Source: Straminergon stramineum | Lineage: Eukaryota; Streptophyta; Bryopsida; Hypnales; Calliergonaceae | Assembly (NCBI GenBank): GCA_963920665.1 | Contig: OY987273.1 | Location: 11,720,501 to 11,784,500 of the forward strand | Length of the DNA: 64,000 nucleotides | Direction: 5' to 3' | Shown here: positions 34,341-46,456 of the stretch, one piece after another | Layout of the letters: the number at the start of each line of letters is the position of its first letter | Position numbering within the stretch: the first letter of the stretch is position 1 | Made by a program: the position numbers and the translations under genes | The notes under the pieces: model-generated | The model's database searches: none | What the model was told of the DNA's origin: nothing | The model's input: the letters and a program-made list of their open reading frames with translations, nothing else

Positions 34341-34595
34341 AGGTCATATTCGTTATATTGAAACTTTTCATAGATTTTGAGACAGAGTGCTAGTTATTGG
34401 AAAATTCATTTAAAAAATTAGGAATTGAAATAAGAAATAAGTAATGCTCATATAGTGATCCTATAATGAAATTCTAAAAGGTGTTGTTGATACCTATTTA
34501 TAAAAAAAATATTAGTAAAGAGATAAAGAGGTTTACCCTTGAGTCGAGGATAAAAATGAGACTGCAAAAAGTCTCAATATAATGAATATGGCCTT
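34341..34595 (-). mobile_element. MITE family 1, copy c
   Basis: Third copy, same orientation as copy b. The outer repeats are AGGTCATATTCGTTATATTG and its complement at 34575-34595. The internal dyad reads ACCCTTGAGTCGAGGATA. The interior is very similar to copy b over the full length. Confidence 0.8.
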
Positions 34596-37249
34596 GGCCT
34601 TGAGTTTTGGATGAAAATCCAAGAAGATAAGGTTAATTTAGATGAACAAGGAGAAGTGGGTGCTTGGGAAAGAGTATAAAAGGACACCCCTTCTCCTCTC
34701 TCATAACCCCTTTTTTGTATAATTGAGTCCATTGGGTCCAATTAATGTTGGGATTGTGGCATTTTTAGCTACAAACCTTGCAACGGTGTTTTTTGGTACT
34801 TTTGGCCATTATTGTTACTTTCCAAGATTGTGAGGTCTTTGTGGATCCTTTGCACCTTGGTTTTGTGTAGTCCTACTCCTTCCAAGCTTGAACTTGGAAG
34901 TCCGTTTATCTTATGTCGTTGCTAGAGCTTGTGTGCGTTTACTTTAGTGGGTCCCTTTCAGCCACCCTTTTTGTCTTGTCATTGTACTAACCCTAGAGCA
35001 ACCCCCCATATGACTGATGATGTTGTTTTAGGGGGCCTTTAGTGCAAGTCGTTTATGTTACTAACCCATCTTGCTAGCCTTTTGAGTGTCAAAGGTCCCT
35101 TCCTCTTCTTCCTTTTTGTCTTTGTACCTAACAATGACATGGTATTCCATGGTGAGAGATATGAGGGTGTGAGGGTAGTGGGTCCCACCCGTATGGTGAA
35201 GCTTTGAATCCTTGTAGGGTAGAAAAGTCCTAGTGGTGCGTTAAAAAGGAAAACGATGGCAAAGCTTTGAACCCCCTTGGAGTAAAAAGCCTTAGTAGTG
35301 TGTGAAAATCGCCTCACGGGAGAATTGTGTGGCCTCGTGGTCCCTTTCCCCACAAGATTTAGTTCCCAAAACGTCTTTGGAACAAACCAAGCTTTAGGTC
35401 CCAAAAATAGGAACTAGAAGTCAAGGATAGCATAGGGGATAATTAGTGAAGTCTTTGCCTAAGCAAGTCTAGCCATCACCCACTAGCAATCTCGCAAACT
35501 TTTAACAACCCCCCTTTATAAAAATTAATATATCAAAAGGAAAATAACACCCCAATAGTCCACCGCACTTCAACAGATCCTAGTACTTGGACCCCGAACC
35601 CCCAAACCCAACACCTGGGTATAGAGGTAGTTAGGGCCGGGTATCAGGGCAGTTGGGTATTGGCGGGAAGGGGGGGTCGGCTTCATAGCATTGGGCCAGA
35701 GGGGGATCAAGTTTATAGTACCGCACTAGAGAGGGTCGGGTTCACAACACCGAGTAAAGAGGAGGTCAGGTTCACAATCCAAGCAAGGTTGGGTCAGGTT
35801 CACAGTGCAAGCAAGGGGGGGTCAGGTTCATAGTGTAGGCTAGGGGTGATGGAATGAAGGGGAGTCGGGGTCTACAGTTTTGGTCTGGGGACGATGGAGT
35901 GAAGGGGGCTAGGGAAAGAAGAGGGTAGCCTTGTACTAAAGCCATAATTAGAGCAGGGATTCCAACGCCCCATCTCCTACATACAAAACAAAAACAAGGA
36001 AGATAAATGATGTGAAGACGGTGGAAGGCTGGAGGAATGAGGAAGGGTAACAAGGGGGAAGACAATTTGAGGGTTAGGAGTGGAAGGGGATAAGGGAAGA
36101 GGTGAAATCCTTGAGGCCCACTCAAGCCATTAGGGTAGAATTAGGTGATCACCACGAGATTAAGTGTGAGACGTAAATATACGACGTAAGAAATAGCTCA
36201 ACTTTAGAGGAAGGTATGACACATACTTAGGGTTAGCTTAGTAGATAAGAGCGGGGGGTTAGTTGGGCCACCTTAGAGTATGGGAGGAAAGAAAAGAAGG
36301 GAGGAGGAAAAAAATAGGACAAAAATCAATAATTAAATCCTTGTACGAATTTATTTTATGATTAGAACGGTGGTTCGTTGTCTCATGGCACGGGAGTTTA
36401 TGGTGGAGGGGGTAGAGCTTCCAGTGGGTGCGAATAGCGGCGCAAGTTCCGAGGTATGAGTTAACCCTTTCCAACCCCGCCCTAGGGCTCTAACTAGAAT
36501 TTAGTAGCTTGGGCCAAGGCCTACTCCTAGGTCAGACCATTAGGACCGTAGGTAAGGTCATTTCCAGAGACATAAGCTTAGAGAAGAAGGCCGTGGCTTT
36601 TCAAAACCCTAAAGCACGCCCAAATCGGGTGGAAATTGAGAAAGTTATGGCCAAATGAAGTTTATTGTCAATTGGATGAAGAATAGCTAAACTCCAAGTT
36701 TGATGAGGAATTAAATACATTAGGAGGAGGCTCTGTAATAGGGTTTAGGGCCAAAGAGAAAAGTCAATTGTAAGTTGTAGGTTAGGAGAAATTAGCGAAT
36801 GAAGTTTGGATAAGGCTTGAACAAAAATTCAGTAGAAATCCTTGATCAGGATCCAACTCTAGATTTGGATAGGGTTTAGGAATTTGAAAAACTGAGTAGC
36901 GGTCAAACTTCATCCACCCATAATTTTAGCTAGGAAAGTCGGATGAGATTGAGTCTTACATTTTTAGAAATGGCACGAGATGAACTAGAGGGTTCCTAGG
37001 ATAGTTCTTCCTTGGTATGGGTCCCATCCAAATCATCGAGAAGGCCTTCCATCTGGTCGGCCTAAAATATTAGAAGTAGTTTAAGCGAATTTTGCAATTT
37101 GGGGTCACTTAGGCACTTCCTAAAAAGATTCATTGCTTGTAAGGCACAATGGACCACTCTTAGACATCCAAAAGTAGGAGGCACTTAGCCAAACCTAGAA
37201 CCTAGTTGTGTTCGCAAATCACCAAGGGGGGGTAATTTGGTGCTCACAC
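34596..37249. other. Unassigned region; TATA-like site and minisatellite, no gene
   Basis: A TATAAAAGG at about 34675 is followed by C- and T-rich sequence and could be an LTR or gene promoter, but no coding region follows. The part from 35600 to 36500 is relatively G-rich. Open frames are on the wrong strand of low-complexity sequence and carry no motif. Confidence 0.35.
35671..35850. repeat. About 30-bp G-rich minisatellite
   Basis: Around six degenerate units of 28-32 bp, core GGTCAGGTTCACAGTGCAAG followed by CAAGG, occur head to tail. The last units are the most alike. Confidence 0.7.
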
Positions 37250-38935
37250 TTCTCGAGTTGATAAGTTCACGACCGGAAAATTTAAGAATTCGGCCCATGC
37301 TAAGAAGGAGTATGCCATTAGTGATTGTTTGGATGGGAGGTAGAAACAAGTATTAGAATTCCTTATTCCGGTCTTGTATTCGAAAAAGCCTACCATGGTT
37401 ACGATCACGGTGGTCAACACCATCTTTGGTGAAATGGAAGGTAGACCGGTCCATTGGGGGAAGGTTATTGTAGCAGTGGTGTCTAAACTAGCTGCCCATG
37501 TAGGACAGACCAAGACTAGCCCTATCAGTCCTTACCTGTTCCACCTCTATCACCACAAAGAACTTTTGAGTAGTGTAGAGATGGTAGAATACAACACCGG
37601 ATCCACTATCTTGTAGTATGGCCTCACAAATGAAGTCAAGGTGGAGTAGCCGAAATTCAAAGAAGAAGAGTTGGAAGAGGAAGAGCAGTTGATAGATCAC
37701 AGAGAAAGGAGGATGAAATCCACTGATCCGACATCACGAGGAAAGCTCCCAGTTCCGAAGAAGTAGACGAAAGGGATTTCCAAATTCTTTAAGACCGGAT
37801 TCAATTAGATGTTGCAGGCACAAGAGTACCACGACAACTTAGCAGGACTCCTCAAGGCAATCAATAAGGAGCTTGAGGTCAAACCAGAAGATATCCTGGA
37901 TGAACCGAAGGGACTATTGAATTCGGAGGAGTTGAGATGGAAAGAGGAGTGGATCAGGGATTTAGAAAAGGAGAGGGATGACCTCCAATCATGGTTGAAT
38001 TGGGCGGAGGGGGAGATAGCCACATCAAATCAAAGGGAGAAGGAAGCTCTGCAACTCGTTAAGAACCTTTCTAGTGTAGTAGATAGACCCTCGGAGATCA
38101 TCATCAAAGCCTCCCTCGTCTAGGACTGGTTAATCAAGGAAGGGCATTTGATCGGATCTAAGGTAGTGAGGATCCTGGTTGATTTCTCAGCTCGGATGGA
38201 GGCAATATTGAAGGAGATGCGCCAACTTTTAGGGCGTATTGATCTGGACTAGGTCATGGATTTCACTCACTTTTCAAAAAGTCCTTTCGTATCGGAAACT
38301 CCAATTAGGCCAGCTTCCTCAATTCAACTTCCACCACAAAATGAAGGACTTAGGGAGACTCTTTGTCATTCAACAGAACCCTTCTTCAGTCAATTACAAA
38401 AGACCATCTGGGGAAGTGCAAAGACAATACCAGAGTCGACCAAGTAGCCAAGCGTAGCAAGAGAGTTCCCGCCACCAGAAGTTTCCGTCTCACCCACTCT
38501 TCCAACCTCCTGACTTCTTAAGAAGGATGCTTTCGAGACACTTAGATTACTAGTCCGAAGTGATCTGGTTGACCGGATGGGAGGCTTGATGAATCCGAGC
38601 CAAACCCATCTAGAAAGCTTTGAGCACATGTAGCAACGTCAACCCAAATAGAACAAAACGCCTATTGTCTAGGATGAGACATCTCTAGAAGAGGAGGAAG
38701 TGAGGGAGATCAATCACGTCGAGAAGTCTGACGAAGAGGAGTACCAAACTGAGACGGAAACGGAGGAAGAGGAAGATTTGCCTCTAGAGGTCTGGAAGAT
38801 TTAGACCCGGGCAACAGTGAAGACAACTCCAATGAAGTCAATTCCAGTGAGGGCACCCGTTCGGGCACCAACAAGTCAAGGCGAGAGCAGTCAGAAGAAG
38901 GCATAGAAGGCAAAGTAGTTAAGTTTTAGTTTGTT
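37250..38935 (+). pseudogene. Element B protein, C-terminal four fifths (decayed)
   Basis: In order it shows DKFTTGKFKN-like sequence, NTIFGEMEGRPVHWGKVI (37420-37470), VGQTKTSPISPYLFHLYHH, an acidic segment (EEELEEEEQ), then a 104-codon open stretch (37809-38120) with strong coiled-coil character (LEKERDDLQSWLNWAEGEI). A mid-region follows (VMDFTHFSKSPF) and then a Glu-rich tail (TETETEEEEDLPLEVW). About ten stops interrupt it. Together with the copies at 55.8-62.7 kb this defines a protein of roughly 700 residues. It is homologous to the element A protein only in the N-terminal domain and coiled-coil layout. Its function is unknown. Confidence 0.6.
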
Positions 38936-39487
38936 AGGATTTGAATTTTGGATCTGAAGTGGGTTTCCAAGTGTGTATTTGGGTTCCAGATTTTTAGAAT
39001 TTGACTTTTGGGGTTTCTCGGGAGGTTTGTGATTGGTTGCCCGGATTTCTAGATGGCTTTTTACCTTTGGATTTTTGAGTTTTAAAGGGAGAGGCAGGTC
39101 TGTTGTCCTGCCATTCTATCCTAGCGCTTATAGTTAGTATTTTATTATCATTTCTTTAATTTGAGCCACCAAGTGGACATTCAGGAATTGATCTATTGTG
39201 TATCCAACTTTGTTGTGTTTGCTTGTGAGAGCGTTGAAGTGTAAGAAGGAGAGAGGAGAGGAATTCGGATCTGTGGCAACTAGATCTGATTTGGAGGGAA
39301 CATTTTTGACTTAGTTTAGGCTTGTGAATTAGGTCTTGTGCACAATGCCTTAAAAATACTAGAACAGAAATCTAGCAAGGAGTGGTGTGGGTGCAAGTCC
39401 GAAATACCAAGGAGGGTTCCCTGTGGAGATAAGCAACTGCTAGTGGAAAAATCCCCATCCTATTCTCCGGAAGGTCTGCCAAATCAA
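37250..39487 (+). mobile_element. Element B, copy B3 (both ends truncated)
   Basis: Similarity to the other B copies starts within the codons for DKFAVGKF and runs through the rest of the protein and the long 3' untranslated region. It includes the well-conserved GAGCCACCAAGTGGACATTC (near 39161) and stops at 39487, before the element's tail. The 5' 0.8 kb and the terminal ~0.5 kb are missing. No target duplication can be defined. Confidence 0.75.
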
Positions 39488-40019
39488 CATTATATTCATT
39501 AAAATGGGAGAGTGACGCCCTCTCAAAATAGTATTTGGCCTTCAAAGGTACAATTAGTGAATTGAGTGAGTTGTAATTGAGCTTGATGATTACTTAATTA
39601 ATTAAATTAAAGTAGCAATTTCTATTAAAATGAGAGTCATGCAATGAATATAATGTTTTGAAAAGAAGATTGTATTGTATATGGTCAAAACTTGCACGTC
39701 TTTTGCAAACAAGTATACATAAAATGCCATATGAAATATATTAATATGGTATACATATTGCACTTGCAATCTGAATGTTGCAAGTGTAACACCCAAACAT
39801 ATTATTCCCCACAAAGCAACCAAAGCTTTGAATACTACTCATGGTAAGCTATAGTTAAACATTCATGAATCTAAATCTCCAACCCTTCATTTATAAGAAA
39901 TCAAAATAATATCCTTCACAGTAATGTGAAAGCATATTGTAGACATATAAGAAAACAAATAACACTCTACCATATGTAGCTAACAACATATTAGACCTAA
40001 TCCAACTCATTGAATGCTA
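39488..40019. other. Unassigned AT-rich sequence
   Basis: AT-rich spacer between B3 and the 3' end of D2. It begins with ATATTCATTAAAATGGGAG, and a near-identical start occurs at about 54630 at the edge of D3. This suggests a small repeat shared by the two places. Confidence 0.4.
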
Positions 40020-42864
40020 CCCTTAAGACGAAATATACGAAGCCAAACTTTGGTTGATAATTTCAATTTGAGCAGTTGGGATCTTGAGCAAACATTGGCG
40101 TGTGTCCTTTCTAATTTGAGACTTCCATGCTGTCATGAGAGCATTGGTTTCTTCCCAAATAGGTGGATCAACTATATCAACCTTCCAACGTAAACTTCTT
40201 TCATTGTCCCATCCAGTATAGAAGTCTTGAACATCTTGACTCCTTGATGTAGGGCGAAAGTATTGAATGAGAACACAATTCAGTTTCTCAGGATTACAGT
40301 TCGGATCAGACAATGCCCTTGCAATCCAAACTAGTCAAGTGTCACCATTGGCACGTCGAATTGCGACAAAGTAGCCTTCGAAGAGATCCCGACCCACCCT
40401 AAAGGATGGTTGTGGGTGACCCCACAAAGGCCCAACGTAGGTGTCATCCTCTCCAAACTCTTCACAATCCTCGCCATCTTCTCCTACTTCATCCACTCGA
40501 GCCGCTTGAACACGATTTGCCAGCCAAAAACCATCCCTCAGAAGAGTAGAAATAGCTACTGGTTCCAATAATGTTACCTCCACGCCCCGCCGATAGTGGA
40601 CCAAATGCTGATAACGCCTTCAGTATTCCCTAGTGACATCTGCATTGTACAACTTCTCCCACTATTTGACAAATTCAGATATCCCTTTTAAAATGTCTTC
40701 CACACCTCTCATAGGATGTTGTAGAACTGGCAACGGCACTCCACGGGGCCACAATCTTCGCCCTTTTGCATCTTCTTTCCACAATTTGATGCCTCTGTCA
40801 TCCTACCCTAACCAGTTCTCATCAGTGCACAATAGTTTGTACTTCATGACTGGACACCCCATTGAATCTAAGTAGAACTTCACTTGTTGTGGCTTCATAT
40901 GTCCAACGAGTATCTCATCTCCGTCCACAAATGAACCTACAATGAATCCCTTGAAATCAGGCACCTCTTCTATAAGATGAGGGATAGTAGGAATGGATTC
41001 CACATCCATGAACGACTTCATGAGTGCAGGAACTATAGGGAAGTTCTCCTTCTTTAGCAATATGCTCCATCTTCCAAAGAGCGCATCAATATCGCATTGT
41101 ATGACCCACAATCATGAAGTTCACATATACTTCATGGAAGATCTTGTTTGCAACAAGTAGAGACCAAAAACAAAAAACATATTTGTTCTTGTTGTCCCCA
41201 GTGGCATTGTCCATCTGCACATTTAGAATGGGTGGCAACGGCGTCACTGGAACTAAGGTAATTGGTGGTGGAGGAAGGGACGCTTCACACATCTCTGCTC
41301 CCTTAAGAACTGCACCAAAAAAATTTGTCGATCCCGACCTCACAAACAATTGCCGAGAAGAAGACTCTAGTGGCTCTTCCAAATCTTGCAATAGTTTGGC
41401 CATGGAGCCAATGGTGTAGTTTGAATCGTGGGGAAATAGATCCTAGCCGTAATGTGCCTAGCATACATCAGCATGACCTTGCGCAATCATGCCAGTCACG
41501 GACATAGGCAACTTCATTAGGCCATCAAGTTCTTTACTCTTGTGGAAGAAGGCTGAAGAAGCGATTTTAGCATGATCCATCTTGTCATGCATAATCGTAA
41601 GGCACTCATGTGGGGAATTATGCGATCAGTAACGATTTGCATAGTACAACTCCCTGTGAACACGAGCAATGGCAAGATGCTTGTCCAACTTTCGTGACCA
41701 CTTCAAAGCACTATGAGACCCAAGAAATGCTCCCTTCCTTAGTTCCTGCAATTTGTCACAAATAGAGTACCGAGCAAAATTATCTCCTGGCTTTTTCACA
41801 TCGTACTCTAGGAAACTAGATGATCTAATCTTGCTCAAGTTAGAAGTTGACACCTCCTTCAACCTAAAATTAGCATTCACTTCATTGATTTTTTAAATTT
41901 GATCCTTCCATTGAAAGGTAGGCGGAAGAATCATGGACACGACCTTATCCCCACACTTGAGAGTCTAAGTACAATGTGGCATATGATCTGCCTCCTTGTC
42001 TAGAATGCACTTCAACATTGCAGTAGCTTATTGAGTGTGTTTCCTTGGCTTCGCCAACTCTAAATTACCATGTGCCATTGCTTCCCGACCATTATTTGAA
42101 TATGTCTGGTAGCGATAGAATGTGGCCTCCGGCACCCCGAAAATATGCATCCATGCTTTCATACACACATTAACCCCCTCAATCGTGACCATCCTCCTCC
42201 CTCGGGAGTCCTGATGAACTTGTTTGTACACCTCCGTCTTCATGAAGGCTCTATGCTTGAACATTGAATTCTGGTACATGCGTTCACGAAAGGCTCGAAT
42301 CTTCTCCCTTGGAAATGGCTAAACTCAATTTTGGTTGCAACAAACTTTGTTGGACACTGCATTGATAGACTCTTGTAAAAGGAGGTCCTTCGATTTCAAA
42401 GAAGTCTCTCGAGGTGGATTTCGGATAGTGCTCGTATATGGACGTGCAGATGACAAGGAGGGTAGGTTTAACAAACTCGCTTGAATTCGATTGAAATTAT
42501 CCCTAGCCTCATGGTCGTGCAGGCTTGCCCCACGGCAATGAACAAGTTGAGTAGGCCACGCTATCAAAGAGTACACATGCTCTAAAGGAATGTCAACTTC
42601 GGAATGTATCTTTGAAATGTGCACTACAACATGAGTATCTCCCAAAGGACCATTGGCACTAAGAACCAAATCTGAGTTCACACTGTGGCAAGTACCTTCT
42701 CCAACAAGTATACCTTCATTGTTATAGGGAGTCACGCACTTTGTATTCCATTGGTGACGTGGAAGTCCTTTGCACTCTGGAATGCCCACATTCATCCCCT
42801 CAAGAGCCTGGAACTCGTCATCTGATGAATCCATTACATCAAGAGGAATGACATTAGAGCCCAT
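40020..42864 (-). pseudogene. DUF7869-like transposase, copy D2 (best preserved)
   Basis: An ATG at 42864 opens a frame followed over about 940 codons with around ten stops and one clear shift. The N-terminal part has SSDDEFQALEGMN and CKGLPRHQWNTK. A middle region with VCMKAWMHIFGVPEATFYRY looks like a helix-turn-helix. The catalytic-type core follows: LTIMHDKMDHAK (about residue 425), ILNVQMDNATGDNKNKY (about 555), then VGHT...DIDALFGRWS (about 595). Acidic residues in these three motifs match the DDE/D-like core of the DUF7869 family. A one-base loss falls inside the third motif (near 41100), so the copy is dead. The C-terminal region is rich in W and acidic residues. It is likely the transposase of a DNA transposon; ends were not found. 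Confidence 0.75.
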
Positions 42865-42949
42865 AATACCTACAGATCAAGCGAATACAACATTGAGTTC
42901 AATTGCAGACAAGCACTAAGCATCAATTGGCATCCAATAATACATGAAA

Positions 42950-44022
42950 TTTCCAATTCAGATTGGCAAGACCTAAATTTCACACATTGGATACATTATC
43001 CTGAAAATATCAATTCAGATTATTAGAAACTAAATTGATTAAATTAAAACTGTTTATTTGCATCGATACAATTTGAATTAGTATTAAAACCAAAACACTT
43101 GGGAAGACGTCGATTCTCATTGGCCCAATCTGAATTGTAAAGAAACTCAGAAGATGGAAGTCAGCGAACTTTTAGATCAACAAGACTTGAATTATAAACA
43201 ATGATTAAAGATTAAAGATATTCTAATTTCTGATAGATGAGACTGAAATGGCATTCTACATTCATACATTTAGAATCCGTCTATTTAGGTCGATACGACC
43301 TGAATAATGGTTTTAGGTCACAGATTGAGTCCATGTCGATTAACTTCAATAGGACATCCATTTTAGTCAAACATTCCTCATCTAAGCATTTGTTAATTCC
43401 GATTGATAAGGCGTGCAATATGTTCACTTCTACAGTTTTTGTACATAATGATTCAGGTCGTTATGACTTGACTTATAGTCCAATACTTCAAAATCAGGAA
43501 TCTCTAGATGTAGATCTGTTTAATGTACATTGTGATATATAGTACAAATTTATAATATGTCAATTCAAGTCGATACAACTTGAATTGTAATCTTCAAGCT
43601 TTCGAATATTTAGCTCAAGAAGACATGCATTATGAATATGTCAACAAATTTCCGACATGCAAATTTAGATCAATACGACTTGAATTGTAGCCAAAGCCTT
43701 TCAATTCAATATTATGTTGATTAAGGTCAATAGTTAGTTTTTCTTGAATATAGTAATTCAAGACGAGTTGATTTAGGATGATACGACCTGAAATTGCAAT
43801 TGCATGTCTGATTTTTACGGACCAATATTTCCATTTAGTTATTTATTGAATTGGTATATATGCTCAGGATTTACTAGAAATGTAGATTTAGGTCAATACG
43901 ACCTAAATTGCTATTTGAAAATTGCTATTCCATTATTTTCCAATTTTTACTGAGTACGATCACAGACAAAATAAACGTCTACAAATTCGTTCGAACAACG
44001 ATTCACGTCATACCAACTTGAA
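42950..44022. repeat. Array of AGGTCGATACGACCT dyads 5' of D2
   Basis: At least seven clear copies of a near-palindrome, best TTTAGGTCGATACGACCTGA (43284), recur at about 43284, 43455, 43563, 43666, 43768, 43889 and 43998, mostly 100-120 bp apart. Weaker versions lie at 42953, 43013, 43062, 43128 and 43180. Each is usually followed by GAATTGTAA. The array ends about 90 bp before the D2 start codon. It may be a set of binding sites for the D2 protein or for a regulator. Confidence 0.7.
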
Positions 44023-45870
44023 TTGCGAGACATATATAACCCATGAATATCGTGAATTGATTGGATCTAAAGGAATTCTATTGATTTTCCACAAAATTGA
44101 AGGGGTCCAAGTTTTGCGGCGACAAATTAGGAGCCCCTTTCACATGCATCACTTCTCCACAAATTCACGAATGCAATTGCCTTCAACAAGACAACTCTAT
44201 CAAAAAACATGGAAATGCACACATGTGTACAATGAAGGACACATCACAAATATGTGTCGACCTTATTTCAAATACGGAGCCCAAAGTCATATATCCAAGC
44301 ATGGGTGCACTCTCAACAGTGTAGTTGCAATGAGGAATGAGAAAAAAACTAAATTATTGCATGAAGTATAACTACAAACAACAATGACAAAAATTTGAAA
44401 TACTTTAGATGAAATGCAACTACAAACAAAAAAGGTGTAAATTTTAAATAATTCGCAGGGAATGCAAAAAAATGTACTAGAATCTACTTGGCGTCCCCAT
44501 TGAAATGAGCATCTTCAACTTGAGGAGGATTGTTCTTGCCAGATCTATAGACTAAGGCCCCAACAAATCCGAAACTCAACCTCTATGTCAACGTAGGGGC
44601 GGACCATCCTCGGCACAAGGATGATTTTCCATTTAGCTCTAAGTATTGGTCTGCCCATGACATGAAAGCAACCTCCTCCTTAGAGGATCAGAGGGCAAAT
44701 GCGGCAATAGGGTCGACAATTGGAGGGCGCTTACTTTAACTTGAGGATAGACAACCTCTCCCATCACTGTCTACAAGAGCAAGACTATCCCCCTCCGTTG
44801 ATAGTCTTTCTTGGCAAAGGGCTATCATAGACCATCGACAATTGGCAGACTTGAAATCAACTAGATTTGGAAACCCATATATAACAAATATGAATAGGTC
44901 GCCACCAAGGCCATGTCCTCAACAAGCCAAATCTCTTTCCATTTACAAGGGTCCTCTAAACACTTGGAAAGAGAACAAGGTGAAGAATGGCTCTAAGAAT
45001 TTGGACCTCCGCGGCGTATCCAACTTTAGAAGTCAACCAAACTATCCTTCTAAAAGCGACAATATCTTCAGAGGCCTAGCAAAGTTGAAAGCAATCAAAG
45101 AAACAAAGAACAATTGCACAACCAATACCAATGCTTAGGCAAGCAAGTCAAGTCTTTGAAGCCCTTGGCTTCCGAGCCCACCTTACTACTCATAGCATGA
45201 TATATAAAATACAGAAAATCCATTTTCAAAAAAGTAGAGTGCTTCGTGTATAGTAAGCCTTTTTGTTTCAATACAAATTCTAAAAAATAAACGGTTCATA
45301 ATTCATTCATTTTAGATGAATAGGAGATCAATAGTTATATTCTCTTTGTGTATCCTAGCTCTTGAGTAAATCCAGCTTACTAAATGGAAATTCACTTGCT
45401 TTTCTATTTCTTGAGTACTTCTTGGAACATCATGTCAGTGAAATCTTCCTTGGTGGTTCCCAAGGTTGCTAGTATGTGAGCCTATGAGCTTATAAGCCTG
45501 GTGGTTTTTTGTCTATCACCTATGACCATGGATATTAGAGTTAGGGTGATGACAAAGATTTTTGCAGTTTTGGGTTAAGGGTTGACTAAAGTTTGGAACG
45601 AGTGATGTTCTCACTTCCAAGTAACTTCCTTCTAAGAAAAAACTAGAATTTTAGTTGAATATGTTCATCACATACAATACCAAGACAAGGAAAAAAATGA
45701 AGAATTCGCCCCATTCAAAGGTTGCAAATCTGCCTAGAGTAATATAGAAAATTAAATCCAATAGATAAAACAATGCTAGTCACTAATGCATTGTAATGAA
45801 GTACGTAAATCCTATTTAGAGATTACAAATCATATCCAATCCAATTCAAATCAAATTAAACATCTCCAAA
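44023..45870. other. Unassigned region between D2 flank and gene C2
   Basis: A frame at 43922-44371 contains WKCTHVYNEGHITNMC and is short of a full zinc finger. A 98-codon frame at 44842-45138 is polar and without motifs. Neither has independent support. Confidence 0.35.
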
Positions 45871-46117
45871 TTAATTACTACCAAAAGAGTCAAAAATTGA
45901 CTCCTTGTCTGAAGAGATTGCATCAACATCCATAAAATCTAGAACACAAGAGTTTATACGTCGATGATGAGGTAAATTAGATGTGTTGGAATGAACTTCA
46001 AACGCTCGAGCCAAGTCTCTGGCATAAATTGGCAAGCTGAAAGACTTTTCCAGATTGGGAAAAAAGTCGTCTCTATCAGAAAATGGCAAGTTCAAATGGG
46101 AGGTCAACTTCAAAGAT

Positions 46118-46203
46118 CTAGAAGAAAAAGATGAAATGACTTTGTTATACTGTAGTACAAATTCAAATTTGAATCAAATGAAAAATTTAGGGTTCTTACA
46201 TAC
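46118..46203 (-). other. Intron-like segment before the last exon of gene C2
   Basis: An 86-bp stretch starts GTATGTAAG and ends TTTTTCTTCTAG. It separates the methylase-like C-terminus from the final open block (46117-45871). The upstream exon has a TGA eight bases before the donor, and the phases differ by one. Confidence 0.55.
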
Positions 46204-46456
46204 TAAATCAAGATTTCTTCTTGATGGGTTCCATGACATGAGGCTCCTCGTCAGAATCAACCAAGTCTTGCACCATAGGTATGGTAGTGACTGCAATGGA
46301 TGGGGAAGGTTGCACCACTAGCGCTAATAAACCATTGAAGATGCCCTCATCTTCCTCAATAGCAATGATGTGGTGACCAGAAGACCGGCATGCATGGATA
46401 GAAACACTTGCATGAAAATATGTCATTTGAAATCAGACAATGTGGACTCTAATGTA

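Noticed and set aside
34673..34685. TATAAAAGG as a host gene promoter
   Set aside because: No coding region with recognisable features follows within 2.5 kb.
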